Assembly (NCBI GenBank): GCA_036023115.1
Contig: JAYKKT010000086.1
Coordinates: 15,143,501 to 15,207,500, forward strand
Length of the DNA: 64,000 nucleotides
Origin: Brasenia schreberi
Taxonomy: Eukaryota > Streptophyta > Magnoliopsida > Nymphaeales > Cabombaceae
Reading direction: 5' to 3'
Shown one piece after another: positions 46,075 through 57,396 of the stretch (position 1 is its first letter; each line of letters starts with the position of its first letter). Under the pieces are notes generated by a model, which saw nothing but the letters and a program-made list of their open reading frames with translations, was not told the origin of the DNA and did no database searches. The translations under genes and the position numbers were made by a program.

Positions 46075-46359
46075 TTAGCTTAAGTCATACGATGCCAACC
46101 ACTTTAAAGCAATTCCCTTAAGGAAAAGGGGGAACCGATATATCCATTTGGCAGAGTCTTTCTTTTTCTTATATACTCCACGGGAAAAGAGTTGAAGGTG
46201 AGATCTAGGATCTCCCGTTCCATCATACTGGTAAAAATTCAGTATGTCATCGTCACTATCCGTTTGATAATCGAAAGGAAGAAAGTCGGATAGTGCATAT
46301 GATATCTTTTCTTTCGTTTGACCTCTTAGCAATTGTTGAATGGTCTTTCGATCTTTCAA
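46075..46359 (-). pseudogene. Gypsy B Gag, N-terminal part
   Basis: Reads TIQQLLRGQTKEKISYALSD, YDGTGDPRSHLQLFSRGVY, WIYRFPLFLKGIALKWLASY and a stop. The motif 'YDG.GDP..HL..F' with 'A..W..SL' is retrotransposon Gag. It corresponds to gag D at 57397-57909. A stop separates it from the next Gag block at 46020. Confidence 0.75.
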
Positions 46360-46779
46360 GGTGAAAGACTCATACTATTTATCCCCCTCCACAATTGAGG
46401 TTTCCTTGGGCTTTTTAGACTTGTCTTTTTTTAAGCCCTTGCTTGTTTTCTATGAGACGAGCATAACTCGACCACCTCAGCTTCTTAGCTAAGCACGGTG
46501 ATTCTTGCTTCGAACTCTTTTCTCAAATCTTCGAACGATTCTTTCTTGTTTTTGAAATTCACTTTTGAAAATCTTTTGAAAAATAGACTTGACAAGCACG
46601 AGGCCAGGCTTGACGCTTCATAGGAATTCTATGAACTTGATATGATTTATAGACTTTGAAAACCCTACATATGCACAAGTTTAGCAAAGTTAAAACACAT
46701 TTTTGAAAGCTTTCTTGTAGTTCACTTGTTTGAAATGAAGTTCCTCAAGACCTGAGTCCCACCGGGCATGTCAAATTTG

Positions 46780-49073
46780 TAGACATGAAAATCTTTACTC
46801 CAAAGTTTATGGAAAACTTGAAGTAGAGCTTTTCTATCTACTTGATGCACAAGCATGCAAGCTAATTTGTCAAAACTAGCAAAATGTTGAAAATCTCACT
46901 TCTTTGAGGCAACTAGGCTAAGCGAGTTATTTTCACTTAAACCTTCTTGAACCGCTATTCAAGGGTTGGTTTAAGTGCTTGGGAACTTCAATTTTGAAAG
47001 AATTAACTTCAATCCACGTGAAACTCAAAAGGTTTTCAAAGTTGCAAAATGTGTTTTGGTTCAAAACTTAAAACTCATCAAGTTTTGAAAAACAGAACTG
47101 ACTCTATTTTTCAGACCTGATTCTCGAATTTTTTTAGGTGGTCTAGGTATCTCCAAAATTTATAAACATTTTAGAAAATGTTTCCTGATATGTTGGGATC
47201 CTAGACCACTTTTTATCTCTATTTTTGGGACAACCAATTTGGAGAATTAAATCGGAAATCAACACTCACTCTTCTATTTTAAGAAATTTTATGACCGAAA
47301 TATAGAGGCTTAAAGAATTCTCTGTATCTCACTATACATAACACCAAATATTATGATTTTACTCATTTTTGAAAGCTATAGATGTTAGATTTCTAATGAG
47401 ACTAATTTCATCTGATATGGATTCCTATGGACAGAGATATGGGACTTTTACCCAACAAGAATTCCGATTGTAAAGAAAATAGAAACAGTTTTATCTGATC
47501 TTTCCTGATTTTATTAATGGGGTTGCACGGTCCCAAAATTCTTGAAAAGTTTATTTCTAAGAGGTTTGTATGTGCAGATGTTGTTCCTAAAGTTTCAGCT
47601 CATTCGGATTATGGAGTAGGGAATTAAAATTGCAACAATCAAGTATGTTGATGCAGAAAATGGATTTTAGTTTCATAGAAAATACGTGCAAATGCATACT
47701 CACACGAAAGCAAATTGCAACAACTCTACTCCGAATTTAACTCACACGAAGGAAAATTGCAGCAGCTTTACATCCCAAATGAAACTCATGTGAAGAAAAT
47801 ATACATATTAGCTTAAGTATAGAGGGGGTTAAAAAGTATACATTGTTTATAACATATATTGGGGGTAGGAACATAATCAAATAATTAGAGTGCATGTGTG
47901 TGTGAGTGTCGATTCATCCATGAAATGAAATTTGCAGCAACTCTAATTATTACAACTTAGGGGGAGATGAAACTCCATTAATACAATCCCATATTAATGA
48001 ATTGAAAGAAGGAAAATGGGATTTGAATTGAGTATGAGATGAACTTACACGAGTTTTTGACAAAAGGGGGTTCGGGGATTCAAGAATGAATCCAGCCACC
48101 ACTCCTTCTTCCTTCAAACTTCCACAAACTCTCACCTAGCTCCCTCTCCTTCACCCCACCTTGATGTGCACGGCCCTTAATACTAGAAACTTCCTCACCT
48201 AGCCTAGCACTCACCCCAAAGTGGCAGCCTTCTCTTTGATTGTCCAAGATAGGGAAACCCGCCCCACCCCTTGGCCCCTTTTATAGGCAAGGGGGGCTGG
48301 TTTCTAGCCCCTTCTATGGGACGGGTTGGACAAGCCCTCAATGGTTTTGATCCAATTTGGTCCAGCCCTTAGTGGTCCCCCTTGGTATTGAGTTGGGCCA
48401 GCCCCATGTGGGATGGTCTTGAGTGGAATCGGGCTTGACCAAGCTCACTTCCTTGGTCTTGGTTCCAACCGGCTAGAGGACTTGAAGCTTGATCATCCTT
48501 CTTTGGTGAACCTCAGCTCCTTCCGTGGTGACTTGGACTTGGGAGGCCATCGCTGAATCTTGGATGTGGCCATTTCAACTTGTTGTATCTGGCCCTTGCT
48601 CATCTTGCCAAGTCTTATAACTGGGTGTATTTCATTTGACTGGGCAACAACTAGGCTTCATGAAGAGAGTTCGGCCAAGCTTGATTTTGCTCATTTAAAT
48701 GCCTTGTGTTCTGCTTTGATTTGAATTCCACCTATTTAACCTTAGTCCCTTTCTTGATTTACTTCTTGCCTTGGATGAAACAGAATTTGAGCTTGATTGG
48801 GTTGATTTTCATCCAGTCTTGATTTGCTTTTGAACCTGTATATTGGATCTTTGTACTGGGCATGGTTTGGGTTCAAATGTGGGATTGAATTGATTAAATT
48901 CAAAGTCTTTTAAACTTTTGAAAATATTTCTAAACAAATTGAATTCCAAACTTTGAAACTTTTGAAAGATATTTCTAAATGAATTGAGTTCAAAGCCTAT
49001 AAAACCTTTGACAAATATTTCTAAAGCTTGTCCTTTGGGAATTTTCAAAGCATTTTTATTTTGGGTGTTTACA
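46780..49073 (-). repeat. 5' LTR of gypsy B
   Basis: Starts TGTAAACACCC at 49073 and ends in CATGTCTAC at 46780 (minus strand). The TATA box CCTATAAAAG is at 48278-48287. Downstream, a GACATGCCCGGTGGGAC primer-binding-site-like sequence lies at about 46755-46771. Confidence 0.9.
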
Positions 49074-49078
49074 GTAAC

Positions 49079-49622
49079 ATATACATTTTATGTTTGGTTG
49101 CTAAAAGAGGACAATTAGTATACTCATATGCATCAGTTTTGCATTGTCACTTGTTGATGTTATGTTACTTTGATGTTGAAAATAATGTTAGTATTCCAAT
49201 ACTCAGCAAGCACAAAAAGGGTTTTTTCAAAAACGTAACATAGGTTACTTGAACACTTTCATAGTAGGGAGGCACGTAACATGGATTTGCTGAACCACGT
49301 TCATGACAAATATGCAGATAAACGGGGACTGCTTAAATACTCTTATAGGTATAACATTAAGAGATTCAATTGAGATCATCATGTGAAATTATCGGTTCCC
49401 TCAAAGTGGTCATTTATACTTTGTGTTCAGCCTCCTGTTAAACTTCTCAATACCTGTTAAACTTCTGAATTAGTCTTGTTATATAAAGATCTTTCTTAGC
49501 AAAACGCATCTCGAAGTTCAATACAACAAGCTGTATCTCGGCACTTTGGAGTTTGGAAGGATAAACCCATGCAAACAAGTGGATAGCAGCTTGTTGAAGA
49601 ATTGATTTAAGGAAAGAAGAAA
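49079..49622 (+). other. Non-coding start of the captured segment, copy 1
   Basis: No protein recognised. About 97% similar by eye to 58791-59340. It may be intron or flank of the captured helicase gene. Confidence 0.5.
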
Positions 49623-50376
49623 AAAAATCCAAGTACAAGATACCACAATTTATATTGGAAGACATGATTCAAGCAGGTGCTGGAGGCCTTTGTAACATCA
49701 TTTGCACTCAACCCAGGAGAATCACTATATGTCATCATAAAGCTGGTCTATAGTTTGCTTGCTTTTCTTTTGTGGCAGTATCTGTTGCAGAAAGGGTTGC
49801 CGATGAGCTATGTTAACCCTTTCCTGGATCAAAGGATTCTTTGGTTGGTTATCAAGTTCGCCTTGAAAATGCTAGGAGTGATAAGGCAAAGCTGCTATTT
49901 TGTACAACTGGCATTCTACTTAGAAAGCTTATTGGTGATAAATTTTTATCTGATGTAACACATGTTATTGTTGATGAAGTTCATGAGCGCACACTTTTGG
50001 GGGACTTTTTGCTTATTGTGTTGAAAGACTTGATCAAGAAACGGTCTAGCAGCCAAACACCTAAGTTGAAAGTTATCCTCATCTGCTGTTCTCATTGTCC
50101 AGGTCTGCTACTGCTGATTCTAGTCTATTTTCAAGGTACTTTGGATGTTGCCCTGTCATTACTGCCAAAGGGCGAACACACCATGTTACTACTTATTTCC
50201 TTGAAGATATCTATGAATCCCTGAATTACCACCTTCCTTCATACTCACCCGCATCTATTAGTGCCATGGCCTATGACAGAAAAGAGTATGACAGCAAAGC
50301 TCTTGAATTTCACAAGGGAAAGTTAGCATTTGAATCAAGTCTGCAAAAACCTTCATGCTTAGTCTGTATCAGATGA
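49623..50376 (+). pseudogene. DExH-box RNA helicase gene fragment, copy 1
   Basis: Exon-like blocks with intron remnants. 49630-49725 reads QFILEDMIQAGAGGLCNIIC then TQPRRI. A 56-nt intron-like piece ends in TTTTGTGGCAG at 49778. 49779-50082 reads [54 protein letters not shown] and [21 protein letters not shown] 20-nt intron remnant follows (50083-50102). 50103-50376 reads [20 protein letters not shown] then [22 protein letters not shown] and SAT are helicase motifs II and III. The P-loop and C-terminal domains are missing. Closest in pattern to plant DExH7-type helicases. This is a captured fragment, not a working gene. Confidence 0.85.
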
Positions 50377-50599
50377 TATGCATCTCGTAACGCATCTATT
50401 GAGTATCGAAATAAACCGCATTTTAAGGGGCAACAACAATGACGTAAGAGGCGTGTGGTTTTGTCCAAGTTTGCGTACATGACTAGTTTCAATGTAGTTT
50501 GGAAAGCTAAAGCGAGCTAGATTATAATTTATATGCGACTTTCATCTTCACTTCAGTCGAGCTGTTCTAGCTCCACTTAAAAGTGAGAAAGGATCTCAC

Positions 50600-50900
50600 A
50601 CACGCACACAGAGATTATATACTTACATATTGTCCAGTTTCATCATCACGGTAGAGTGACATTGTATCTCCAGTTTTAAGGCGATACATTCGAATGAAGT
50701 CCCCTGGCATATGAGAGGCCTTTAACAAGCTCCTTTCCAACAAAGTTACATATTAATCTGAAGAAAGGAGAAGGAACATCTTACACACTTGCATTCTGCA
50801 GAACATACAGGACAGATTGGTGAAGGTTCTGAAGACACATGTCACAAGACTGAAACAGAAGAAGCTTGGAGTTAGTTGCAGCCCGTATCCTACCTGCTCC
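50600..50900 (-). pseudogene. Unidentified coding-like remnant, minus strand, copy 1
   Basis: On the minus strand an EPSPICPVCSAECKCVRC frame (near 50830-50780) and a MPGDFIRMYRLKTGDTMSLY then RDDETGQY frame ending at a donor-like GTAAGT (near 50705-50615) look like exon pieces of a plant gene in the opposite orientation to the helicase. The GDFIRMYRLKTGD pattern could fit a B3 DNA-binding domain or an adenylate-forming enzyme. I cannot decide. The same remnant recurs near 60310-60610. Confidence 0.35.
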
Positions 50901-50904
50901 AAAA

Positions 50905-52790
50905 AGTAAACATCATGATATTGTTAGAGAGAAAGACTGCTTATCACATGTGGGCCAATGGAATACGGTGAATAAGATCACGATCAAGCTCATCCAACTC
51001 AGATGAAATCAAGATAAAGGATAAAACTTATCAAAGCCAGATCAAAATCAAGCTTATCAAATTCGGATAAGATCAGGTGGAGGATCAAGCTTATCAAAAT
51101 AGGATCAAGCTTATCCAAACCCACAATAGATAGGCATCCGTGAGTCTATAAAAAGGCTCTCCAGGAGCTGCATCAACAATCAACCATCCACTGCCAAAAA
51201 CCAATCCGTGAACAGTAAAAAAACGCAGGAAAGAGGGAGAGAGAGAAGAAAGGAGAAGGAAGAGAAGAAAAGGAGGTTTGCCATGCTCCGCCATCCACCG
51301 TACGCTCGTGGAGGTTTCTCGATGACGTTAGAAGCTTTACATCATCTCCCTCTTCGATTCTATAGGTTTGAATCAATCATTGTATAAATATGATCCATAG
51401 AAAACTCAGCATTTGCAGGTTTTACAGAAAATTTGTATAAAGACTGAACTGAAGATCGTGTTCATGATTTATGTCGAGGCAAAACATGAATGTTTACCCT
51501 TCAGTCTTCATGAACAAGATAAAAACAACATGCTTCTATGATATGCATGAATTTTAGGATTGGTTACAGGTTGAAGATCATTCCAAACAATCAAGGGAAC
51601 ACTTTGAATTTTTCTGCAATTTTGAACTTCTGAAATTGTATGATCACACACACCTCAACACGGATTTGTGTCCAATCTAGACATGTCAGGGATCATTACA
51701 TAAAATTTTTAAGATTTTCTGTGGTCGTTTGCTTAATCAATTAAATCCGTGAACATTGGAAAAAATCAGATGAGATTCTGTTTTGCAGAAATAGAACATT
51801 CAGAAACAGACCCCTGTTCTTTTATCTATATCTCTGCAAATACTAAGTGGAATTGCATGAAAATTGATTCTTGGGAAAGCTAACATCTGGTGCTTTCCAG
51901 CAAAACAAATTTTGTTGAAATTGGATGTCTGAGTGTAGAGATATGACTGTTTTTCTAAACCTCTGAGTCACAGATAAAGAATTGTTCTCAGTTTCTGAAT
52001 AGTCACAGATTCTAGATTTAATTCTCAGGATTTACAACAACAACAACAGCTAAGCCTTTTCCCATACTAGACGGGGTCGGCTACATGGATTCTTTGTTTC
52101 CACAGATCCCTATCGTGTATCATGTTAGCACTTAACTCTCAATAAGCTAGATCATTCTTTATTGTTTCTTTCCAACACTTTTGTGGTCGTCCTCTACCTC
52201 TTTTAATACTTTCCAAATTTAGTTTTTCTAACCTTCTTAAAGGTTCTTCTTTTGATCTCTTTCTATATGTCCAAACCATCTTAAACGATGTTCTCTCATT
52301 TTATCCTCTATTGGTGCCACTCCTAATTCTCAGGATTTACAGAAGCAAAATAAAAAATAAAAATATATCCTTACTCTGCACACATATGTCTTGCTCTGTA
52401 AAATTTATAGAATTTTTGGAGGCTCAAAAGTATTTTAGAAAAATACGAGAACAGGTCTCTGAAACAGAACAGTTTCTACAACTTTCAGAATCTGAAATTT
52501 TCAAAAATCAGGAACTTAGTCACGAATTCTGAAACTTTTAAAATCAGGTTTTTTGCTTTTTCGAATTTAACAGATTTCAAACATTTTTCAAGCATCTAGG
52601 CTTACCCTTGAGTGCCGGTTCAAGAAAGCCTACGTCGAAAAGATTTCACTTGTCCACAATCACCTACTAAAGTCAGAAAACTCAACTTTGTTAGTTTTAG
52701 TAAACTACCTGGCATGCTCGCGCACACGACGTAGTTCGAGAGTTTAATTTCAAATCCTAAAAGATTTTGAAATAAAAATTCACGTCTACA
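50905..52790 (+). repeat. Gypsy LTR C
   Basis: Ends in CACGTCTACA (52781-52790) just before a primer-binding site. A TATA box TATAAAAA is at 51147-51154, followed by a purine-rich tract (about 51226-51275). The start is uncertain: AGTAAACATCATG (50905), a decayed TGTAAACACC, or TGTTAGAG about 18 bp further. It is interrupted by the RTE fragment 52037-52324. Matches 60616-62150. Confidence 0.7.
52037..52324 (-). mobile_element. 5'-truncated RTE insertion in LTR C
   Basis: Last ~290 bp of the RTE (ACTAGACGGGGTCGGCTACA region to 'GATTGGTGCCACTCC'), with a (CAA)n tail on the + strand. Direct repeats TAATTCTCAGGATTTACA (52019-52036 and 52324-52341) flank it. The other copy of the unit has the single, uninterrupted site at 61688-61705, which proves a later insertion here. 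Confidence 0.92.
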
Positions 52791-52812
52791 GATTTGGTAC
52801 GCCCGGTGGGAC
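52791..52812 (+). promoter_or_regulatory. Primer-binding site of element C
   Basis: GATTTGGTACGCCCGGTGGG directly follows LTR C. The same motif in decayed form follows LTR A (35310) and LTR D (57264), and in reverse orientation the 5' LTR of B. The primer tRNA is not assigned. Confidence 0.65.
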
Positions 52813-52892
52813 TTGAGTCTTAGAAATTTGTTTAAATCCGTTATACTAACTCAATTTTCAGATTTGTGGTAAGTTCTTGTATACAGGTTGAT

Positions 52893-54060
52893 CATGTCGA
52901 GTTTAGAAGGATATGCCAAGATGCCAAGGCGGGGCTCGTGCTATAAGAGCAAAATTTCAAACAGGCTGGACTCCCAAAAAAGGGAAATGATGAAGAAAAT
53001 AGAAGAAAGGATAGCTACTTTAAAAGCCGAAGAAGAAGAATCTCTCTCCTCCATGGTAAGAAACCTAGAAAATCAAGCCATTCAAGGAAGACTTCATCTA
53101 ATTTTCAAAATAAGTTTTCCAAAACTACAGAAAGATCTTCGCAAACTTGAGAAGAAGAAATTGCTTATTTTATGAAGAGAGCAACCGAAGTTAAAAGGAA
53201 AATTGAGGCCTTAGAGGCTAAGATGCACCATTCCTATGAAAAATCATCTTGGGTATGTGGGGAGAAGAGTCATACTCGAAAAACTAAACCAAGGCCAAGA
53301 ATCGATGAAGGATATGAGGCTGGAGATGAAGCGAGGGTTCGAATCAAATCGGCTAACCTTTCTAATCATCCAAACACCCCTTTGTCTATAGAAAAACCAA
53401 AAAGGTTTCTTATTTCAAAAAATTCGAGAAATTTTCAAAAGTCAAAAAGATTTGAAAATAAAAAATTTGAAATTCAGGAAAGTAAAAGGGAAAAGAAAGT
53501 TTACATCCCTAAGCACACAAAGTGGAGTGGGGCATGAGAGTCACTTTATACCCACCACCCAAAACTTTTGAAAACCGGTTGGTCCGATGGGTTCCATTCC
53601 CACGAGCACCATTTCATGTACGAGAGAGAACAAGTGTTGCACACACATAGGCTTGGCGGATGAAGTTCAAAGCCTACCAAGGCAATGGGAGCTCGAAGTC
53701 ATGCATGAGCCACAACACCCTCAAGACGCTTGCAAGGAAGCTTGCTCTCACCATGGAAAGGTAGACAAGCATGAAAAAGGTATACCTAAAACTCTTTTCA
53801 CTCTAAACTCTCTACTCGATCCTCCTATTCATTATGTAGGACCGGTAGATCATTAGGATTCAAATCACAATCATGCACCCACAACCCCACAAAATGTGCC
53901 AAAGGATGTAGATTTGGAAGGTGCGACGAATGTCCAGTACCAAAAAGAATTTCAAATTAAAAAAGAAAATAAAAGTCAAAACTTGGTAGACATGGTTATC
54001 CCTAGGGCATGTATCGGTAGCCTAGGTACACCTAACCCTACTTGATATAAACAAATCGTT
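52893..54060 (+). pseudogene. Gypsy C gag region (frameshifted)
   Basis: 52893-53175 starts MSSLEGYAKMPRRGSCYKSK and is Lys/Glu-rich, coiled-coil-like. 53172-53537 reads EVKRKIEALEAKM and DEGYEAGDEARV, then a basic KVYIPKHTKW end. 53587-53856 reads QHPQDACKEACSHHGKVDKH and ends VGPVDH. These collinear blocks match the degraded gag of A (35450-36340). No Gag fold motifs like those of B remain, so this looks like a short or deleted Gag. Confidence 0.55.
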
Positions 54061-54435
54061 TTGAAACTAGGTTGGTACCATAAACCCAAGCCTACGGCTA
54101 TGATTTCCCCAAACAGCAATAAACCCGCCAAGGGACCAATCACGTTCCCCCTTGAAACCTTTTTCTATCCTTTGTGCAAGGGATCAATCACGCTCTCTCT
54201 TAGCACCCATATAAACTCAAAACCTCAAACCCTAGGGGCACACTTGGCTGCACCTAGGATCCATCTCCCTACCATCTACCTACTAGGAGAAACCGAGCCA
54301 CACCCAACCAAGGTCGTTCATCTCCTAGAGAAACCCGAATCACCCAACACCTCCATCCCTAAACGCATAGATCTCCTGGGTACACATAATAAAACTCAAG
54401 TGTATAGCCATGTTATAGAGGGTACAATATTCTAG
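54061..54435 (+). pseudogene. Gypsy C linker region
   Basis: 124 codons, Pro/Thr/His-rich, reading MKLGWYHKPKPTAMISPNSN and LLGETEPHPTKVVHLLEKPE. It corresponds to the repetitive 'ILG.S.' linker after the protease in B (44373-43987). The protease itself is not recognisable in C. Confidence 0.5.
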
Positions 54436-54483
54436 GGCCATCCCCTTTATCAAAATTTTTCAAAACTTAAAAAACCTTGGAAT

Positions 54484-54702
54484 ATGTTACTAAACATGGG
54501 ATATACACCATACAAGGGCCTAAGAGCTAAAAACCAAGGTAGGCTAGAACCCATACTACCTAGACCAAAACCAAGTCAATATGGTTTAGGATATAGTCCA
54601 CCCATACCAGCCGAACCGCCTCCCAAAACCAATTGGGTTAAGGGTGCCCTAGAACACGCTAATCCCGAAACCTATAGTTTAGACATCTTATTTAGAGTCT
54701 AA
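54484..54702 (+). pseudogene. Gypsy C G-patch-like frame
   Basis: Reads MLLNMGYTPYKGLRAKNQGR then EPPPKTNWVKGALEHANPET, the counterpart of B's 43984-43778 (identity visible along the whole length). The LR replaces LG in the motif. Confidence 0.6.
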
Positions 54703-54994
54703 CTCGTAGTGTTTTCTTTGCAGGTTTGATAGAAGACCCCTTTTCATTGAAAAAAAATCCAAAAAAATTAGAAAAATCCAAAAACCCAAAAAAATTCGAA
54801 AATTCAAAATTCCCAAAAAAAAGAAAGTTTTGCTTGTATTCCCTTCTACTAGTTGTTTTGGAAAATCCAAAAAAATAGAAAAATTTGAAAACTCCAAAAA
54901 TATTGTTTTTCAAAACCAAAATAAAAAATTAGATTTAGAAATGCCTTCTTCTTTTAGCCATGACACTTCCTTAGGGATAAAAATGCTTGAGAGT
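54703..54994 (+). other. Gypsy C pre-RT linker cut by LTR D
   Basis: A-rich, Lys/Phe/Asn-rich linker (FGKSKKIEKFENSKN) ending MPSSFSHDTSLGIKMLES at 54994. In the second copy the same coding continues uninterrupted as ...KMLESD (62224-62290), so LTR D entered or was joined at this exact point. Confidence 0.6.
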
Positions 54995-57263
54995 TGTAAA
55001 CACCCCAAAATCAAATGATTTTCCAAAACAAATACCTGGTTTGAAAATCCATTTCAAAACCAAATTTTGAGTTTTCAAAAACCCACGAGTTCCAAGAGCT
55101 TTAAACTTTTGTTGAAAACCCGTTCCATATATAAATTTCTTAAACTCGGGCCAAGTCCCAATTTTGTAAAAAGCCAAATCAAACAGGTGAAGCCTGATAA
55201 AAAAGCAGCTCCAAAAGCAGGTTCAAAAGCCTAGAAGTCAGCCCGGCCTGATAAAAGCAGGATCAAAAGCAAAAGGAGAGCCTAGGCCAGAAGCAAACTT
55301 CCCTAGAGCGTGAAAAGCAAAGCCAAAGCACCAAACAACTCCCGGCCCGCACCTTGTGCATCGCCGCAGCCAACTCCTACCTGCACCTTCCCGCATCACC
55401 CCCACTCCCTGTCGTGGCTTGCCACTCCACGGCCATCTCCCTACTAGCACCCGACCATCCTACCGACTGCCATCTTCACTCCTACAACCCCCACCAGTCC
55501 CCGCCGAACCCCCTAGCCAGCACCCCACATCCCAGCCTACCACACCTTACCACCCGCACCACACCTCACCAGCCAGCACCTGCTTCTCCCTACCACTTGC
55601 CGTGACCACCCCACCGACTCCCAGCGCCTGCACTCTGCCATAACCCTTGCGCGTGGTGTCTAGCGCCTGCCCACAACACACTAGCCGCACCTTCCCATGT
55701 CCCGCGCCTAGTGCCTGCCACCTTCCTGCGCCTAGTGCTTTACACCCCACACTTCCTAGCACCACCCTAACACCCCAGCCCCACCTTAGTCGTGACCTAC
55801 CTAGCTTCCATCCCAAACCATCCCACTAACTAGGACCACACCTTAGCCATGACCCTCCTAGCTAGCCTACACCTTGGCCGAACTTAGCCCCTCCTAAGCC
55901 CTCAAGCACCCGGCTGCCCCCAAGTCACCCTAAGCCCAAACCTCACGTCTAAACCTACCTAGGGAGACCTAACTAGAGGCTGCCAAGGTGGACGGACCCG
56001 AGCAGATTTGAGAGGAAAAGCCGACCACTTGTAAGTGTTTAAATTCGGCACGTCTAAACCTACCTAGGGAGACCTAACTCGAGGCTGCCAAGGTGGACGG
56101 ACCCGAGCAGATTTGAGAGGAAAAGCCGACCACTTGTAAGTGTTTAAATTTGGTTTTTTTACCTTACTCATTTGAAATTCAATTCAATTCGACTCGGGGT
56201 TGTAATAATGGAGCGTAGTCTCCCCCCGAAATGTAATATTCGTGCTTGATACACAAGCCACACACGCACACTTAAGCCTTATCGTCCTTTAATCGTACAC
56301 AAGGGACACCCACGTGCACTTGAGCCTTTCCGCTCTTAATTGCACACGATTGCATACACATTGAGCCTTTCCGCTCTTAAGCTAAAGTATATATTTCCCT
56401 TACTTTAGTGAAAGCTGTGTGAGTTGCAATTCAATTAAGGTTGTGACATTCAAGTCTTGTGAGTTTGTCATTTAAATTCCACACTTACACACACATTGAG
56501 CCTTTCCGCTCTTAAGCTAAAGTATATATATCCATTCGGGTATTTACTTTAGTGAAAGTGGTGTGAGTTATCATTTATTGCTCTACACTCACACACATTT
56601 TGAGCCTTTGTTGCTCATAGGATATAACATACTTATATATTTTCAAGTCGTGTGAGTTACTTCACGTCGAGTTGCATTTCCCTTTGTGTGGATTTACATT
56701 AAGTCGTGTGAGTTGCTTTACATTTCGGGTATTTACCTTAAAGGTGCGTGAGTTGCACTTTCAATTTCGGGTATTTACATTAAGTTGTGTGAGTTGCTTT
56801 CAATTCGAGCCTAGTTCACATCATCATCTCAAAACCCAAAAATCTTTTGTGCATCTTTTGCATTCGTGAGCCTCCAAAAGCGCCTCGAATCTACGCAGAA
56901 ACCACGTTGAAAATAGGCCACTTATGCACACACGTATCCGGCCTAAAAAGCTAAAAACTCAAAGACTTAGGTGCGTCCAAAGTCGAAATAAAACTTGTAA
57001 ACTAGGCATACATCGAGTTTCCAAATACTGAGCTTCGCAAAGTTTTGTAAAAACAAAGTTTTAAGCGTTTAAATTGACCCTTGAGCATCGGTTCAAGAAG
57101 GTTTAAACGAAAAGTTCCGGCTTTCCCACAATTGCCTCAAAAAGTCAGATATTTCAAAATCTTCACTAGCTTGAGCAAGCTAGCTGGCACGCCCTTAGAA
57201 ACGACATAGATACGAAAAGGTTCGTTTCCTACTTCAAAACTAGAAGTAAAAGTTGTGTTTACA
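54995..57263 (+). repeat. Gypsy LTR D
   Basis: Starts TGTAAACACCCC and ends GTTGTGTTTACA, followed by a GGTTTGGCACGCCCTTTGGG primer-binding-site-like sequence. About 2.27 kb. It contains a C-rich, G-poor stretch (about 55330-55960), a 105-bp tandem duplication (55944-56153) and a ladder of TGAGCCTTTCCGCTCTTAA and GTGAGTTGC motifs (about 56265-56810). No partner LTR with this interior lies in the window; the LTR piece at 3797-4204 resembles its start. Confidence 0.75.
55944..56153 (+). repeat. 105-bp tandem duplication in LTR D
   Basis: Two near-identical 105-bp units (55944-56048 and 56049-56153), each beginning CACGTCTAAACCTACC and ending in TGTTTAAATT. I see one clear mismatch (CTAGAGG versus CTCGAGG), which suggests a recent event. 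Confidence 0.9.
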
Positions 57264-57288
57264 GGTTTGGCACGCCCTTTGGGAGTCG
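57264..57288 (+). promoter_or_regulatory. Primer-binding-site-like sequence after LTR D
   Basis: GGTTTGGCACGCCCTTTGGG, a two-base variant of the C-type site, directly after the LTR end. Confidence 0.55.
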
Positions 57289-57396
57289 GGGCTTAAAACT
57301 TTGATAAAACAAGCAAAACTCTGTGAAAATTTTCCAAAAAAGTGTTTAAAATTTTTGCTTATTTGCATTTGTAGGATTTCAAACTTTTGTTGAGTC

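Larger units (their letters stand above)
36889..49073 (-). mobile_element. Complete Ty3-gypsy element B (Tat-type), minus strand
   Basis: A 12.2-kb element with LTRs at 46780-49073 (5') and 36889-39164 (3') and a perfect 5-bp target-site duplication GTAAC (36884-36888 and 49074-49078). The order Gag, protease, G-patch-like, RT, RNase H, archaeal-type RNase H, integrase matches the Tat lineage of plant gypsy elements. Frames are interrupted by stops, so it is inactive now. The site it entered is preserved uninterrupted at 58786-58790. Confidence 0.92.

Noticed and set aside
48809..49243. Frames in the 5' LTR of gypsy B and across its end
   Set aside because: They are LTR sequence (the copy at 38872-39162 is similar) with no coding role.
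55354..55829. Pro/Ser/His-rich frames on both strands
   Set aside because: They arise from the C-rich stretch of LTR D. All frames there are open because of composition, and none resembles a known protein.
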